Source of the DNA: Trametes villosa
Taxonomy: Eukaryota; Basidiomycota; Agaricomycetes; Polyporales; Polyporaceae
Length of the DNA stretch: 64,000 bases
Assembly (NCBI GenBank): GCA_002964805.2
Contig: PUDQ02000024.1
Location: 682,001 to 746,000 of the forward strand
Direction of reading: 5' to 3'
Part shown: piece by piece, positions 45,449 through 56,774 of the stretch
Layout: every line of letters begins with the position of its first letter
Position numbering within the stretch: the stretch's first letter is position 1
Notes under the pieces: generated by a model
The model's input: only the letters and a program-made list of their open reading frames with translations
Told to the model about the DNA's origin: nothing
The model's database searches: none
Program-made: the position numbers and the translations under genes

Positions 45449-46914
45449 ATGGGTCCCGCTGCTACTTCTGCGGAATATGGCATCGGTGCGTCCTACGCGT
45501 TCAAGTTGACACCTGAAGCATGCTCTCTGAAAATGTGGACATGCAGTGACCTCGGAGTTGGCTTGTGCGGCTACGGCATTGCTTGTGTGGGATACGTTGA
45601 CTAACCTTGATCATGAGGTGAGAACTAGGACCTCGCCCGCCGATTCCGCTGGAGCGGCCGTTTGCTAACCGTCCATCTGGCTAGGTTGAATACGTTTGGA
45701 GGTATGTGGTACTCTGTCGTGGTTGCGAAAGTTTACCTCAAGAGAGATGATAGTGGTCGCAACAGCTGGGTAAAGTGGACGTACATCCTCATCCGCCATC
45801 CACCGTATATCATTCAAGGGTATTCGTGAACATATCTCTGCCGGCGGTGTCAGAGCTGACCATCGCCTACACTATAGTGCTGCATTGACTCTGGTCGCAA
45901 CCGCTGGTCGTGTCTGGGAGCACTGGGAGTGCAGAGCCTGGATAGCGTTCCAGCTCGTAGGGATAGAAGTCCTCACGATCGCCGTGGAGGTTGTGTTGAT
46001 GATCCGTGGTGCGTTTCCGCCACGCCGCGCGCGAGTGTATGCGACGATCCTACTAATGCCTCCCGAAACTTCTAACAGTCTACGCCATGTACAACCGCGA
46101 TCGTGCGGTTCTCGTGCTGATCCTCGTACTCTTCATCGCCGAAGTTGCCGCTATGTGGACGATCCTCGCCATTTCAATCCCGCAGATCACATTCAGTCCT
46201 CAATGCCTGATAACCTCCACACCGAAGCTGTTTCCGGCCTACTGGTACGCTAAGGGCGTTACATACCAAACAGGGGAGCCATACGCCTCTAACATGTTGA
46301 ACCTTCGTAGGACACTGTCTCTCGCGTTCGAGACCACACTGTTCGCATTGACCCTCCTGCGGTTCGTGAATAACGCCATGGTACGCGAATACTTGCACCG
46401 GCGGTCGATCCTCTACCTTTTGGTGCGCGATGGTACCTGGGCTTATGCCATCATCTTCGGTGAGTGACCGCGAGCACGTACGAAATCGCACAAACTAATC
46501 TTGACGCACAGTGGTCATGCTCTTGAACACCCTGATGTATCAGACACAACACAACGCCTTGGCAGGGGTGTGCTACTTGTCAGTGCTGATTGCTCATAAT
46601 GAGCTCCGAGAGTACAGCTGATACGCCTTCGTGTCTTATAGCTGGGAGATCTCGGTCATGGCTTTCGCGGTATGTCTTCGGAGCGGTACTGCGTGTTCTT
46701 CCCGTCTTCAACTGACTTGGACACATTGTAGGGCTCCCATATCCTCCTGAACCTGCGAAGGCTAGCAGTCGAGCCGCGCAGCAGTCTGTACGACGAGACG
46801 ACCTCGGAGAGCAGACGCTCGACTTCCGGGTTGCCGCTCCCTGAGGTACGCTTTGGTAGAGACACCGATGTGCCTTTCGTCGAGATGCAGCCTTTACCTC
46901 AATCGCTGGCCTAA
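45449..46914 (+). CDS. DUF6533-type multi-pass membrane protein, 322 aa
   Basis: Nine exons: 45449-45485, 45547-45617, 45685-45701, 45766-45819, 45878-46008, 46079-46459, 46512-46578, 46642-46669, 46732-46914; total 969 nt. The N-terminal part ELACAATALLVWDTLTNLDHEVEYVW, with W-D-x-L-x-x-L-x-x-E-V, is the hallmark of DUF6533, a basidiomycete-expanded membrane family of unknown function. Membrane segments follow: WIAFQLVGIEVLTIAVEVVL, AVLVLILVLFIAEVAAMWTI, a longer loop, LFALTLLRFVNNAMVREYL and AYAIIFVVMLLNTLMY, then ISVMAFAGSHILLNLRRLAV. The tail is Ser/Arg-rich and cytosolic-looking. The third exon is only 17 nt. Members usually occur in large families within a genome; no second copy is in this window. 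Confidence 0.88.
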
Positions 46915-47143
46915 TTGTAGGGATATTTTGTATGCAGCAGCATGAAGCCAGGTGTATGCATTCGAGAGTGTCTCCGATAGACAGTGGCGGAAACCGAGGT
47001 GAGCTACTGAGGTACTGAGTGAGGCGTACGTGCCCATTATGCGATGTCTAACTACACAGGAGTGGAAGTGTACTACTACAATACAGAACATGCAATAAGT
47101 TATCATCGGTCGAACATAATTCGATGCCCCCTGGCTCCTGCGT

Positions 47144-50100
47144 TCATGCAGGAACGGCTACAACAACAGGTGTCGCGGTCCCCGAGCCGCCGCTCGGCTG
47201 GGCACTCGCCGCCCGTCCGAGCAGAGACTTGGGCTCGAGCTTGAAGCGGTGCTTCGCCTTCGCCTGCTTCTTTTTCAATCGATCCTTGCAGCGATCGCAC
47301 AGCGACCCCGAGCAGCCCACAGGTAGAAGCCGCTTGCAGTTCTTGTTGTTGCACGAAGCCTGTAACGTACTCGTCAGCTTATGTTTTGGTGATCGTACAC
47401 GGATTCTACGCACTTTGTCAGCGGAGGGGCCGCCACCGGGCTGTGGGCCCTCCACGAACTGCAAGCTTTCTCCGTTGACCGGGGCGTAGTGTACCCCCAT
47501 CTGCGCGTCCGGAGTCGGAACGTACGCCACGGGAGGCTGTAGCCTGAACTTCGTGTATGCGCCCCCGGCCTCAAGCTCGCCCTCATCCCGTTTGCGCTTC
47601 GCGCCGTTCGCCGTAGGGTGCCCGTTCTGTCCGTTCTGGTACGCCTCCTCCGTGCGCACGATGAACGTCGAGAACCGCTGCGGCGGCTGTGGTCGGGCGG
47701 GTTCCGAAGCAGACGCTGACGCGTTCGTACTGAGCTGCTCGGCACTCTCTTGTTGCTGGGGCTTGGGCGGCGTCGGAGGGAAGGTGTTGAACATGACGGG
47801 GGACGGGTGTTGCGGCTGCTGCTGCTGTTCCCCTGGCTGTTGCTCTGACTGCTCCGCTGAAGCGGCACCATGCGGCTGTGGTAGCCCTGGCGGTGTCTGA
47901 TAGGGCGGCGGCGGGTACGCGTATGCATACGGTTGGGGAGGCGGGTACGTCTGTCCCTGGTGAGGGCTCGACTGCCCCGGAGGCGGGTAAGCCTGCCCCG
48001 GCTGAGGGGGAGGTGGGTAAGGGTGCCCAGGAGGCGGCGGATACGGAGGCCCAGGGTATCCATAGGGCTGGCCAGGGTACGGGTACGGGTACGCTCCGTA
48101 CGGCGGCTGGTACATCGGTGGCGGAGGTGGATAAGACCCCTTCGGCGGCGAGTAAGGGTATCCGTAGTTTGGTGGAGGTGGGTACGGGGGCATGTATGGC
48201 GGCATGAAGTATGGGTACCCAGGGGCTGGCGGGTATTGCGGAGGTTGGGCAGCCTCTCCGTTCGTGGACGACGGCGCGTCAATCGAGGTGGCACCCTCGT
48301 TCTGAGGCTGCGGGCCGCCGCCTGGATCAGCGGCAGCCGTGTGTTGGTCTGCATCCTGCTGAGAGGGTGCCTTAGCCTTCGCTTTGCCCTTGCCTTTTCC
48401 CTTGCCGCGTTTCTTCGGTTCACCTGGCGCCGAGCCGTTCCCGTTCGCGTCGTCGTGACCGGGCTGCCCGGTGCTCAAGGACTCTGCCCCTGCGGCAGCC
48501 ATACCTGCCGTAGAAGGGGCGCCTGTAACCTGGAGATACAATCACTTCAGGATCGCAGAACGAGCGAATGAAGTGAGGGGGCACTGACCTTCTCATGCCG
48601 GGCCTTGATCTGAGCGGCCTGTTCAGGAGATAGCGGGTCCATGAAAACGATGTTGCTTTGCTCTGGCACAGAGAAGTTGCTGAACACCGACGTAGACACG
48701 CTGGCCTCCGCACTTTGTGAGCCTTGCGCTGGCGGCGGGATGCGCTGCAACGCCGATGGCGCAATAGAACCATTCAATCCGTCCGCTGGGATACTTTCGC
48801 AGGAGTTGACCTCGCCAGTAGCCGCCGCACTGTCATCCACGCGAGCAACCGTATCTCCCCCTCCGGGCACGTCCTCCGCCGCCGCCGCTCCCTTCGCACC
48901 CGCCGCCTCGCCCTTCTTCTTCCTTTTCTTCGCCTTCTTCTCCCCCGGCTCCCCGCCCGCACTTGCACCCCGAGTGCCCTTGCCCTCGACCTCCATCTTC
49001 ATCCGCTCCAGCTTCGGGTCCACGACCTCGGGCGGGATGAGCCCGCTGTCGCGCAGCGCCTTGAGCCGGCGCCCCGCGCGGTCGCGCGACCGGCACAGGT
49101 CGCACATCTTCCACGGGTTGCTCGGCGAGAGCAGGTTTGCGCACGCGCGGATCGAGCACACGTGGTTCGTCCGCCGCGTCCCGCGCGCCGCGGGCGGCAC
49201 GCCGTGCGTCGGCTCCCCCAGCGGCGTCTCGTCCAGCGGCTCGCCGTCTTCTACGTCCGCGTCCGCGTGCGGCGGCCCCGCGCCCGCGTCGAGGGGGACC
49301 CCGGACTCGGCGACGACGTGCGGGAGCGAGAACTCCGGGTCGAGGCTCGCTTCACGCAGGTGCCGCTCGATGTCCGCGAGGTTGAGATGGACGTCCGCGG
49401 GGTGCTCGTCCGGGCTCATGCTGCCCTCCTCCTCTTCCTCGTGCATGCCCTCGGCGTCGCCCGCGCTGGGGTCGCGGATGCCCGCCGCGGCGGCCCAGCC
49501 GTCGTACACTTGCGCCTTGACTTCCTTGTCGCGCACGCGCTTGAGCTTGCTATGGTGCCGGTTCTGTATCCGGTGTCGCTCGCAGCGGAGGTACTGGTAG
49601 TCGCCCGGCAGGATCTCGCGACAGTGGGAGACCGTGCACATGCGCGGCGGCCGCGGGACAGGTTGCCCGTCTGCCGCGCCCTGGGCCGCCTCCCCCGACT
49701 GTCCTCCCGGAGTCGCGCCCGACCCATCCGGGGACCCGTCATACTCGTGCCAAACCTCGTCCTCGGGAGGCGGCAGCGGCGGCAGGCCCTGTTCCGCGCG
49801 GCGCTGGTCCTCCTCCTCGCGGAGCTGCTTGAGCTCCTGCACGGCGACCTCCTTCTCCTTGCGCCACTTCGCGCGCTTCGTCGTGCCGTAGTTGCGGTAC
49901 CGGTTCCGGCACGGCTCGCACATCTTGAAGAACGAGTTGCCCGCGATGAGCGTCTTGCAGCCCTTGATCGAGCAGAAGCGCGGCGGGAGCTGGCCGTCGA
50001 CGGGTGGGGTCGTCGCGCCGACGGGCACGGTGGGCCCCGAGGTGATGCGCGTGGAGAGGTGGAGGTTGGGCACGGCCTTGAGGACCTCTGCGAGAACGGG

Positions 50101-51175
50101 GTGGATCTCTGGGGCAGGCGGTGGGGGCGGCGGCCCTGTACTCTGCAGATGCTGGGAGTGGTGCTGCAAGTGTTGATTTGGGTGTAGCGAAGCGGCATGG
50201 TGCTGCTGGTGTTGATGTTGCTGAGAGTGGTGCAGGTGGTAGCTTGTATGCGCGAAGATACTGGGGTCGCCGGCGTGCGCGTGTCCATGGGGAAGGGTTA
50301 ATGCGCCTGCGAGCTCCGAGGCTTGCGAGAAGAGCCGGGGGTCGAGCGCAGGGTCCCAGGCCTGGGAGAAGTCGAAGGGTTGCGAAGTCTCGTCGTTTGT
50401 TTGTGAGATCTGTTGAGACGACTATGATTTATCAGCCCTTGCTCTACACCTTTGAATAGGTCAAGCATAGATCTAAACGCGATGCATTTGGGATCCACTC
50501 GCGCACAACTCCAGTGCATATGGTCGCGCACCGCATATACTCAGCCGACGTGCATGGACGCGTGCGCAAAGCTTCCCTGTACGGGCAGCACCGCGCTTCA
50601 CGCCTGAACTACAAAGGACACGCACTCACCTCATAAGTACGCGATGGGCCGGCTACGGGCTCTGCGGGTTGCGGAGGCTCCTGCTCTTGCTGGGAAGTGC
50701 CATCTTCGGACATCCATGCCACAGGCTGGCCGGAATTGAGGAGTGCCTTCTCCATCTTGCGCTTCGCGCGTTTGGTATTCGCATATATGCGGTGACGACC
50801 GCGGCACTCCTCGCACATCTTGTGCGGGTACGCCGGGGCGAGCACGGCAGCACATCCCTTCACGGTACACCGTCTCGTGTTGGCTCCGTCGTCTTGTTGC
50901 GCGCCGTTGTTGTGCGCGGCCTGGCCATGGCTGCTGTAGTTGTGGGAGGCGTCGGGCGGAGGATAGGGAGGAGCAGGACCGGAAGTGACATTGGGGAAGG
51001 AGACATGTTCGCGATAGTAGGAGCTCATCGCGGCTCTGGCGCCAGGCGGCAGGGACTGGGAAGCAGACGACAGCTGGGACGGCACAAACCTAGGCGGGAG
51101 GTGGAGGTCTGGGACGCCGTCACCCCTTCTCGCATCCCACGTGGCGGCGTTTAGTCTCGTCCCATCCTCCGCCAT
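47144..51175 (-). CDS. Protein with five C-x4-C-x12-C-x2-C/H repeats and prion-like linkers, 1,232 aa, unrecognised
   Basis: Four exons: 51175-50630, 50409-48589, 48529-47414, 47359-47144; total 3,699 nt. I know no family that fits. Five repeats share C-x4-C-x12-C-x2-C/H, a Leu-Leu/Val-Leu pair after Cys2 and a following Arg/Lys-rich helix. They start at about residues 103 (CTVKGC..MCEEC), 328 (CSIKGC..MCEPC), 440 (CTVSHC..RCERH), 600 (CSIRAC..MCDLC) and 1164 (CNNKNC..LCDRC). Four regularly spaced Cys (one replaced by His in repeat 3) strongly suggest zinc binding; the basic helix after each suggests nucleic-acid or nucleosome contact. Linkers are His/Gln-rich, Pro-rich, acidic, and in exon 3 a run of Tyr/Pro/Gly residues of about 110 positions after a Lys/Gly stretch. 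Each linker differs while each repeat is kept. It is divergent from the gene at 51502. A nuclear regulator is plausible but unproven. Confidence 0.85.
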
Positions 51176-51501
51176 TATTTTCCTCTCCTCTTCTCAATCC
51201 TTTCGTACTGACAGGGCTGCGCTACAAAATATCTTCTTTGCAAAATTCGAGCTCTGCGACAGTTGTGCTTGCGTTTGCGAGCCCAATTCAAAGGGGGATT
51301 GTGTGCAGGGGTGTACCGGGGTCCTTGAGCGCCGACGGGAGTCTGGGGTCCGAGAGTGAGTCTGGTCGCTTCCCGAGATGGCGGTCTTCCAATTAAATCG
51401 CGTCTTTGCTCCTCCTACGGTTACCGCTTTCCCCAGCCGTCCTCGCCCTCGACTTCTTCCAGTTCTCGTCGCAACACCCTCAGCCTCCCTGAACTTCTTG
51501 C
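51176..51501. promoter_or_regulatory. 326-bp bidirectional promoter, cysteine-repeat protein / NFKBIL1-like
   Basis: Short divergent spacer, CT-rich on the + strand near 51400-51480. No TATA box is obvious. Confidence 0.4.
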
Positions 51502-52185
51502 ATGTCTAGTCTGGGATACCTTGCCTTCCCGCCGCCCGGTAGCCCACCCAACCTGCAGCAGAAACCGCAGCAGCCAGATAGTGACGTCAATCCATCAACC
51601 AGCCACACCGCCGAACCCCCGCGTCGCGCGAAACAGCATGCCCTCGATGAACAGCATAGACTTCGAAACTTGCAACGGCGGCGACGCGCTGAGGCACAGG
51701 CCGAGCTGGCGCTGCAGGGCGAGATGGAGCACGTCCGCATGGGCTTGAGCATACGCGACAAACACGGCCGCGTCGACAAGGCCCGCACCGACTTCGTGCG
51801 CGCGGAGATGCGGAGACGCGACGCGCTGGCGAGGCTCATCCAGCAGTGGGACGCGTACGAGACGCGTTGGAAGGCTCTCCTGGCCTCCGACGCGCCTGTC
51901 GCGTTCACGGACATTCCATGGCCAGTCCCGGACCAACCAGCTTCTGTCCTGGACTTACAACCTGAAGCTGTCGTCCAATTCTTTCTCGACTCGCTTCAGC
52001 TACCAGGGAATAGCGCGACGGAATCGGACAGGCTACGAACTGCTCTACTTCGTTGGCATCCAGACAAAATGTCGGCTGTGCTGTCGCGGACTGTGGCTTC
52101 CGACATGCACTCCGTCAGTGAAGGAGTCAACATCGTCTTCCGTGCTCTCCATGCCCGCATACACCACGTCAAGGACAATGCCTGA
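51502..52185 (+). CDS. NFKBIL1-like protein with C-terminal RWHPDK motif, 227 aa, single exon
   Basis: The ORF runs from ATG at 51502 to TGA at 52183. The N-terminal 45 residues are Pro/Ser-rich. Residues about 45-125 form a charged, Arg/Glu/Ala-rich helix (probable coiled coil). FTDIPWPVP at about residue 134-142 is followed by a compact helical end, with LLRWHPDK at about 181-188 and VVF-type RALHARIHHV near the C-terminus. The combination of a charged helix, a D-I-P-W-P motif and R-W-H-P-D-K is that of fungal proteins resembling the C-terminal part of human NFKBIL1 (I-kappa-B-like), which also carries an RWHPDK sequence. The HPDK also recalls J-domains but the surrounding helices differ. 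Ankyrin repeats are absent, as in fungal members. Function is unknown; family call moderate. Confidence 0.75.
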   Translation: MSSLGYLAFPPPGSPPNLQQKPQQPDSDVNPSTSHTAEPPRRAKQHALDEQHRLRNLQRRRRAEAQAELALQGEMEHVRMGLSIRDKHGRVDKARTDFVRAEMRRRDALARLIQQWDAYETRWKALLASDAPVAFTDIPWPVPDQPASVLDLQPEAVVQFFLDSLQLPGNSATESDRLRTALLRWHPDKMSAVLSRTVASDMHSVSEGVNIVFRALHARIHHVKDNA

Positions 52186-53260
52186 AACTCGTAATACGCA
52201 ATACTCTCTTAATGGTCGAGCTAATACCTCTTTGTAACAGCACCTCGTTTTCTTGCGCAATGCTTGATGATCTTGCACGTCTGAGAAATGGCACGTTCTA
52301 GACGATTGTCAGATAGCACGCAGTGGCCCTTACGTCAGGAAGGACATACTCAGTGATACTGTGCGCAAGGCTCGGTCTGACTGTGGCAGACTACACCAAC
52401 CTAGCGTGCCTCATGAGGAGCGTAGACAGCGGCGGTACACCTATCAGCCCTCCCTTCGCAGATCGCATTCAGTCCTCAGGTATGTCCTCCTTCTAGTGCG
52501 CCCGCTCAACTTTGCGTATTGACTTTCGCAACTGATAACCTGTTTCTGTGACAGCCGCACAGTAGTCGAATCTTAGTCCAGGGCGACCCCTACATTTAAA
52601 CGAACCCCAGGCGCAAATTCGTTTTCTTAGGATGCACATGAGTTGGCTGACATTCCCCAACCACGCGTTCACACCGCGGAGACCAGGCAGCATGATTCCT
52701 TCGTTGATCCTTGCAAGAATATTACGTCGGCGAGTTCAAGACGTAGAATCGGACCTGGAAAGTCTTGAGAGCTCGCTGCGCACCTCGCAATCGACACGTA
52801 AATTCGCGCGATGCGCCTTACAATCCGCGCGGCCCTCAACTGCGCGCATGGCGGGTCGAACAACCACACCTCCGTCTGAGGTTAGCTACGAGCTTGGCGC
52901 CTTCCGTGATTTGCGCACAGCTTTGATCTGCAGTTTCGGGAGCTCCTTGTACGCGGCTCAAGCTAGACACAGACACCGTCCGAACTCCGGGCAGATATCT
53001 TCGATCATCTCGGTCTCGTGGAGTCGTGAACGGCCTCACGACTCAAGCAACAGTCATCGTCTGTTCCTGTCTCACGTAGACCACACAGCCCAACGGAAGC
53101 CTACAGTATAAAGCAACCTCCCAACTGCAAGAAGTGACCAGTAAACATCCCCCACCACTTCGCTAACCACTCCGTAAGTACGAGATCATACTGTTCTTAT
53201 CGATGTCATCGCAACCCAGCTGCTGACGCGTCGATCTTCGTAGCACTCTTCATATTCAAA
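52186..53260. other. 1.1-kb intergenic region
   Basis: One ATG-started ORF (52632-53111) of 159 codons lacks any motif and is judged spurious. Otherwise AT-richer than the genes with no repeats recognised. Confidence 0.4.
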
Positions 53261-54215
53261 ATGCCCGCCACCAACGTCGCGCCTACGAAGGAGGGCACCG
53301 TCCCGTTCACGTGGAATGGCGAGACGTACGAGACGTACTACAAGGTCTTCGGCGATCTCGCCAACCGCTCTAAGCCAGCCCTTGTTGGCCTCCACGGCGG
53401 CCCCGGGCTCGTACACAACTACCTCGTCTCGCTCGCCGACCTGTCCGAGTCGGACGGCATCCCCGTCATCCTCTACGACCAGTTCGGGAACGGCAAGTCG
53501 TCGCACGTGAAGGACAAGCCCGCCGAGTTCTGGTCGGTCGATCTCTACGTCGCCGAGCTCGAGAACCTGCTCGTCGCGCTCGGCGTGCAGGACAGCTTCG
53601 ATCTCCTCGGGCACTCGTGGGGCGGCGTGCTCGGCGCGGAGTATACTGTGCGCAAGCAGCCCGCGGGCCTCCACCACCTTATACTCTCGAACTCGCTCGC
53701 GTCGGTGCAGCTGTGGGGGCAGAGCGTCGGCGGGCTCATCCAGGCGTTCCCGAAGGAGGTCCAGGAGGGTGTTGCCGGCGGAACGAAGGACCCGAAGCGG
53801 TATCGCGAGGCGATCCTCGCGCTTCACGCCGTACACGGATGCACGGCGCAGCCCCGCCCGGAGGAATACCTGTATGCGCTCGATTCGAGCATCGGAGAGG
53901 GCGGTGACCCGACCGTCGCGCAGGCTCCGTGAGTGCTGCTCTAACTTTGAGAGGGAGGGCGGAACTGACATAGGCGGTTCGTGTAGGATCATGGCGGGCT
54001 GGTCGATCATCGACCGCCTGCACCTTATCAAGGTCCCCACGCTGGTCCTGAACGGGCGAAAGGATATCGCGCAGGACTTCGTCGTCGCGCCGTTCTTCGA
54101 GCGCATCCCGAAGGTCAAGTGGGTCACGTTCGAGAAGTCGACGCACACGCCGTTCTTCGAGGAGCGCGAGCGGTACCTGCAGGTCGTCTCCGGCTTCCTG
54201 AAGCTCGAGGCTTGA
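53261..54215 (+). CDS. Proline iminopeptidase-type alpha/beta hydrolase (peptidase S33), 298 aa
   Basis: Two exons, 53261-53928 and 53987-54215; total 897 nt. HGGPG (oxyanion hole, about residue 46-50), DQFGNGKS and the nucleophile elbow GHSWGG (Ser near 116) are the S33 signatures. After a helical cap, LVLNGRKDIAQDF carries the acidic residue, and FEKSTHTPFFEE the catalytic His. It should release an N-terminal residue, typically proline, from small peptides or hydrolyse related amides and esters; fungal members are often part of secondary-metabolite or nitrogen-scavenging loci, although no such cluster is visible here. No signal peptide is present. Length and triad order are normal. The ATG at 53261 has A at -3 and is the first in the frame. 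Confidence 0.93.
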
Positions 54216-55092
54216 TCGATCCCCGGACGTTTGGAACCGTTGTATCACCAGTGTATGAAGGAATAAACGCATATCTCTGACATCCACTCGCTAGTCGCCA
54301 GGACCTGCGCTACCATCCGGCGATGCTGTGCTCCGGCAAGACGCTGCTTCGTCGCAAAGCGGGTCGCCAAAATGACAGCGCCCTTTATGCGGAGGCGAGT
54401 GCCTCCATGTATGCGTCTGTTTTAGACGAGGGGCGCGCGCTCCACCCACCCTGCTATGGGAACCCAATATCGTTGACACATGCTTCGATGTGCCGCCTAT
54501 TCGTAGTCGGGACCAAGTAAGTCGAGACACTCCGCTATTGCATGAAGCACACCCGGGGCGGCCACCGCCAGCGAGCCAATATTCGGGAACGCCGAAAGTG
54601 AAGCTTGCGCTAGCCGTGACTGTCGGGCGACGCGAGGCTCCAGTGCGGAGCCAAAGACGCGGGAGGCGACATGTATCTCGGAGGCGGTGAGCAGGTACGA
54701 ATCAGCAGCTCTCCTTTGGCATCTCGCTTACCTGGCGGAATTGTAGGGGCTGTCGATTGTGAGGCCGGCACGTTCGGTGACAATGAGATAGCGGATTCCA
54801 TGAGGGCAACGTCGGCTGGTTGCAGGACCTCTATGGTGGGTGTGCGGGTCGTATGTAACGACCGCGGCCGAACACAAGCACGGTCCCACAGGGAAGGATG
54901 AGGACTCGCCTTGCATAACGGAACGCTCAACGCAAACGACATGCATAAAAGCCAAGTCTCACCGCCTACTGTCCTCACCACCCCTGTGGATCCACCCGCT
55001 CTCTCTTATAGCAGTCGCCAGATTCGCTGGTCACCTTCCTTTGGCCTGTCTGCTCAGTGCTCACTTTCTTCGAAGGCTTCTCTTGTATTGCG
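54216..55092. other. Intergenic region, iminopeptidase / desaturase
   Basis: 877 bp. Contains the iminopeptidase 3' UTR and the desaturase promoter. No gene or repeat is seen. Confidence 0.45.
54262..54267 (+). terminator. Candidate polyadenylation signal AATAAA
   Basis: AATAAA lies 46 bp after the iminopeptidase stop codon, in an AT-rich context. Plausible cleavage signal. Confidence 0.4.
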
Positions 55093-56774
55093 ATGTCTTC
55101 CCGGAAGTCCTCGAAGGGCGCGTCTGCTATGCAGAAGACGGTCGTAATACCGGACTTGACCATCAAAGACCTGCTCTCAGTCATTCCGTGAGTTGCGATC
55201 ACCCACCCAGAAAGCGTACCGTACTAACGCAACGCCTATGCTTCCAGTGCCCACTGTTATGAGCGTTCAACTATCAGGTCTCTGTCCTACGTGTCAGTAT
55301 AACTCATCCTTCCCTTCGTACCTTTCAACTCACGACGATTTTATATGTGGTCAGCGTGATGGACATCACTATCATTATTTCGCTCTGCAAGCTCACCTAC
55401 GCTGTCAATGCGATCCTCACCCCCGAGCACGCCGTCTTTCCATACTCATCTCTCTATTCCGCCGCTCGCTTCCTGTCGTGGACCGTATACACCTTCATCG
55501 CTGGCTTGTTCGGCTTCGGGCTATGGGGAATCGGCCACGAGTGCGGACACTACTCATTCTCCCAGTACAAGTGGGTTAACGACGCTGTTGGCTTTGTCCT
55601 GCATTCCGCGTAAGCCTGCCCCTCTCATACAGCGATCATCCGTACTCACGCATCTCGACGACGTCGCCCAGGATGAGCGTTCCGTTCTTCACCTGGCGGT
55701 ATAGCCATGCGAAACACCACGCCGCCACCTCACATATGACCCGCGAGCAGGTGTACGTTCCGAAGACGCGTTCCGAGCTAGGCCTGCCGCCGTTCAACCC
55801 GGCGAAGGAGGACCGTATCGGGTCGAAGGTGTCCGCCGAAGTGCAGCGGGAGCTCTGGGACGCTGTTGGAGATTCGCCTATCGGTGCGATGTTCATGTCG
55901 CTCGCTTACCTGGTAAGAATCATATTGTATGCGGTGGGTCTCCGATGCCGATGGTCTGGGACATTGCAGGGCGCTGGATGGCCTGCGTATGTGATTGCGA
56001 ATGCAGGCGGTCAGTCGAGCTATCCTAAGAACACGAACCGTACGCACAACATCACCAAGTTCCTTGTCTTTATGCTGAATGAGTTTGCAGACATCGACCC
56101 TTCGTCGGTCATTTTCAGGCCTGAGCAGCGCACGATGATAATGGTCTCGAATCTGGGGCTGCTTCTTTGGCTCGGAGCCATAGGTGCTGCGATCTCTCGC
56201 TGGGGATTCCTCGACGTGTTCCGGACATATCTCGTGCCCTACCTCTGGTTAGTGACAACTTAATCTCAATTATCTGCTAAAACAGTGCTGACCTCTCGAT
56301 TGGAATAGGGTGAACCACTGGCTCATCCTGATCACGTTCCTGCAACACACCGACCCCCTCCTGCCGCACTACCGCGGGTCGGAGTTCACCTTCCCTCGCG
56401 GCGCGCTCTCCACCATCGACCGCAACCTCCTCGGGGACTTCGGCCCCATCGGCGCATGGTTCGGCGCGTTCGCGACGCACGGCGTGTCGGAGGTGCACGT
56501 CCTCCACCACGTCTCGAGCAAGATCCCGCACTACCACGCGTGGGAGGCGACGGCGGCGCTCCGCAAGCGCCTCGCACAGGAGGGCATCACGCTCCAGGGC
56601 AGGCCGGGCGGGTGGGCGGAGATGTACCGCGTGTTCAGGGAGTGCAAGTTCGTCGAGGATGAGGGCGACATCGTGTTCTACAAGAACGCGCACGGGCTCG
56701 CCGCGGGGCGGCCGGTGTTCGCGGACCACACGCCGAGCGATTCTGGTGTGGAGATGGTTGGGAAGGACGAGTAG
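55093..56774 (+). CDS. Delta-12 (omega-6) fatty acid desaturase, 442 aa
   Basis: Seven exons: 55093-55187, 55248-55292, 55355-55609, 55672-55912, 55970-56039, 56091-56247, 56309-56774; total 1,329 nt. The N-terminus ends with [21 protein letters not shown], the usual entry to this family. Three histidine boxes are present: HECGH (108-112), HAKHH (about 144-148) and HVLHH near residue 357 followed by [13 protein letters not shown]. Hydrophobic segments flank them ([42 protein letters not shown]). [13 protein letters not shown] and [14 protein letters not shown] are typical of ER delta-12 enzymes, which convert oleoyl to linoleoyl chains on phospholipids using cytochrome b5. The third box has Val-Leu where Val-Ala is usual, a conservative change. 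Confidence 0.95.

Noticed and set aside
48724..50187. 487-codon + strand ORF opposite the cysteine-repeat gene
   Set aside because: Antisense shadow: highly Arg/Leu/Val-biased and without motifs, while the minus strand carries the conserved repeats.
52632..53111. 159-codon + strand ATG ORF
   Set aside because: No motif, Arg/Ser-rich chance composition, AT-rich flanks.
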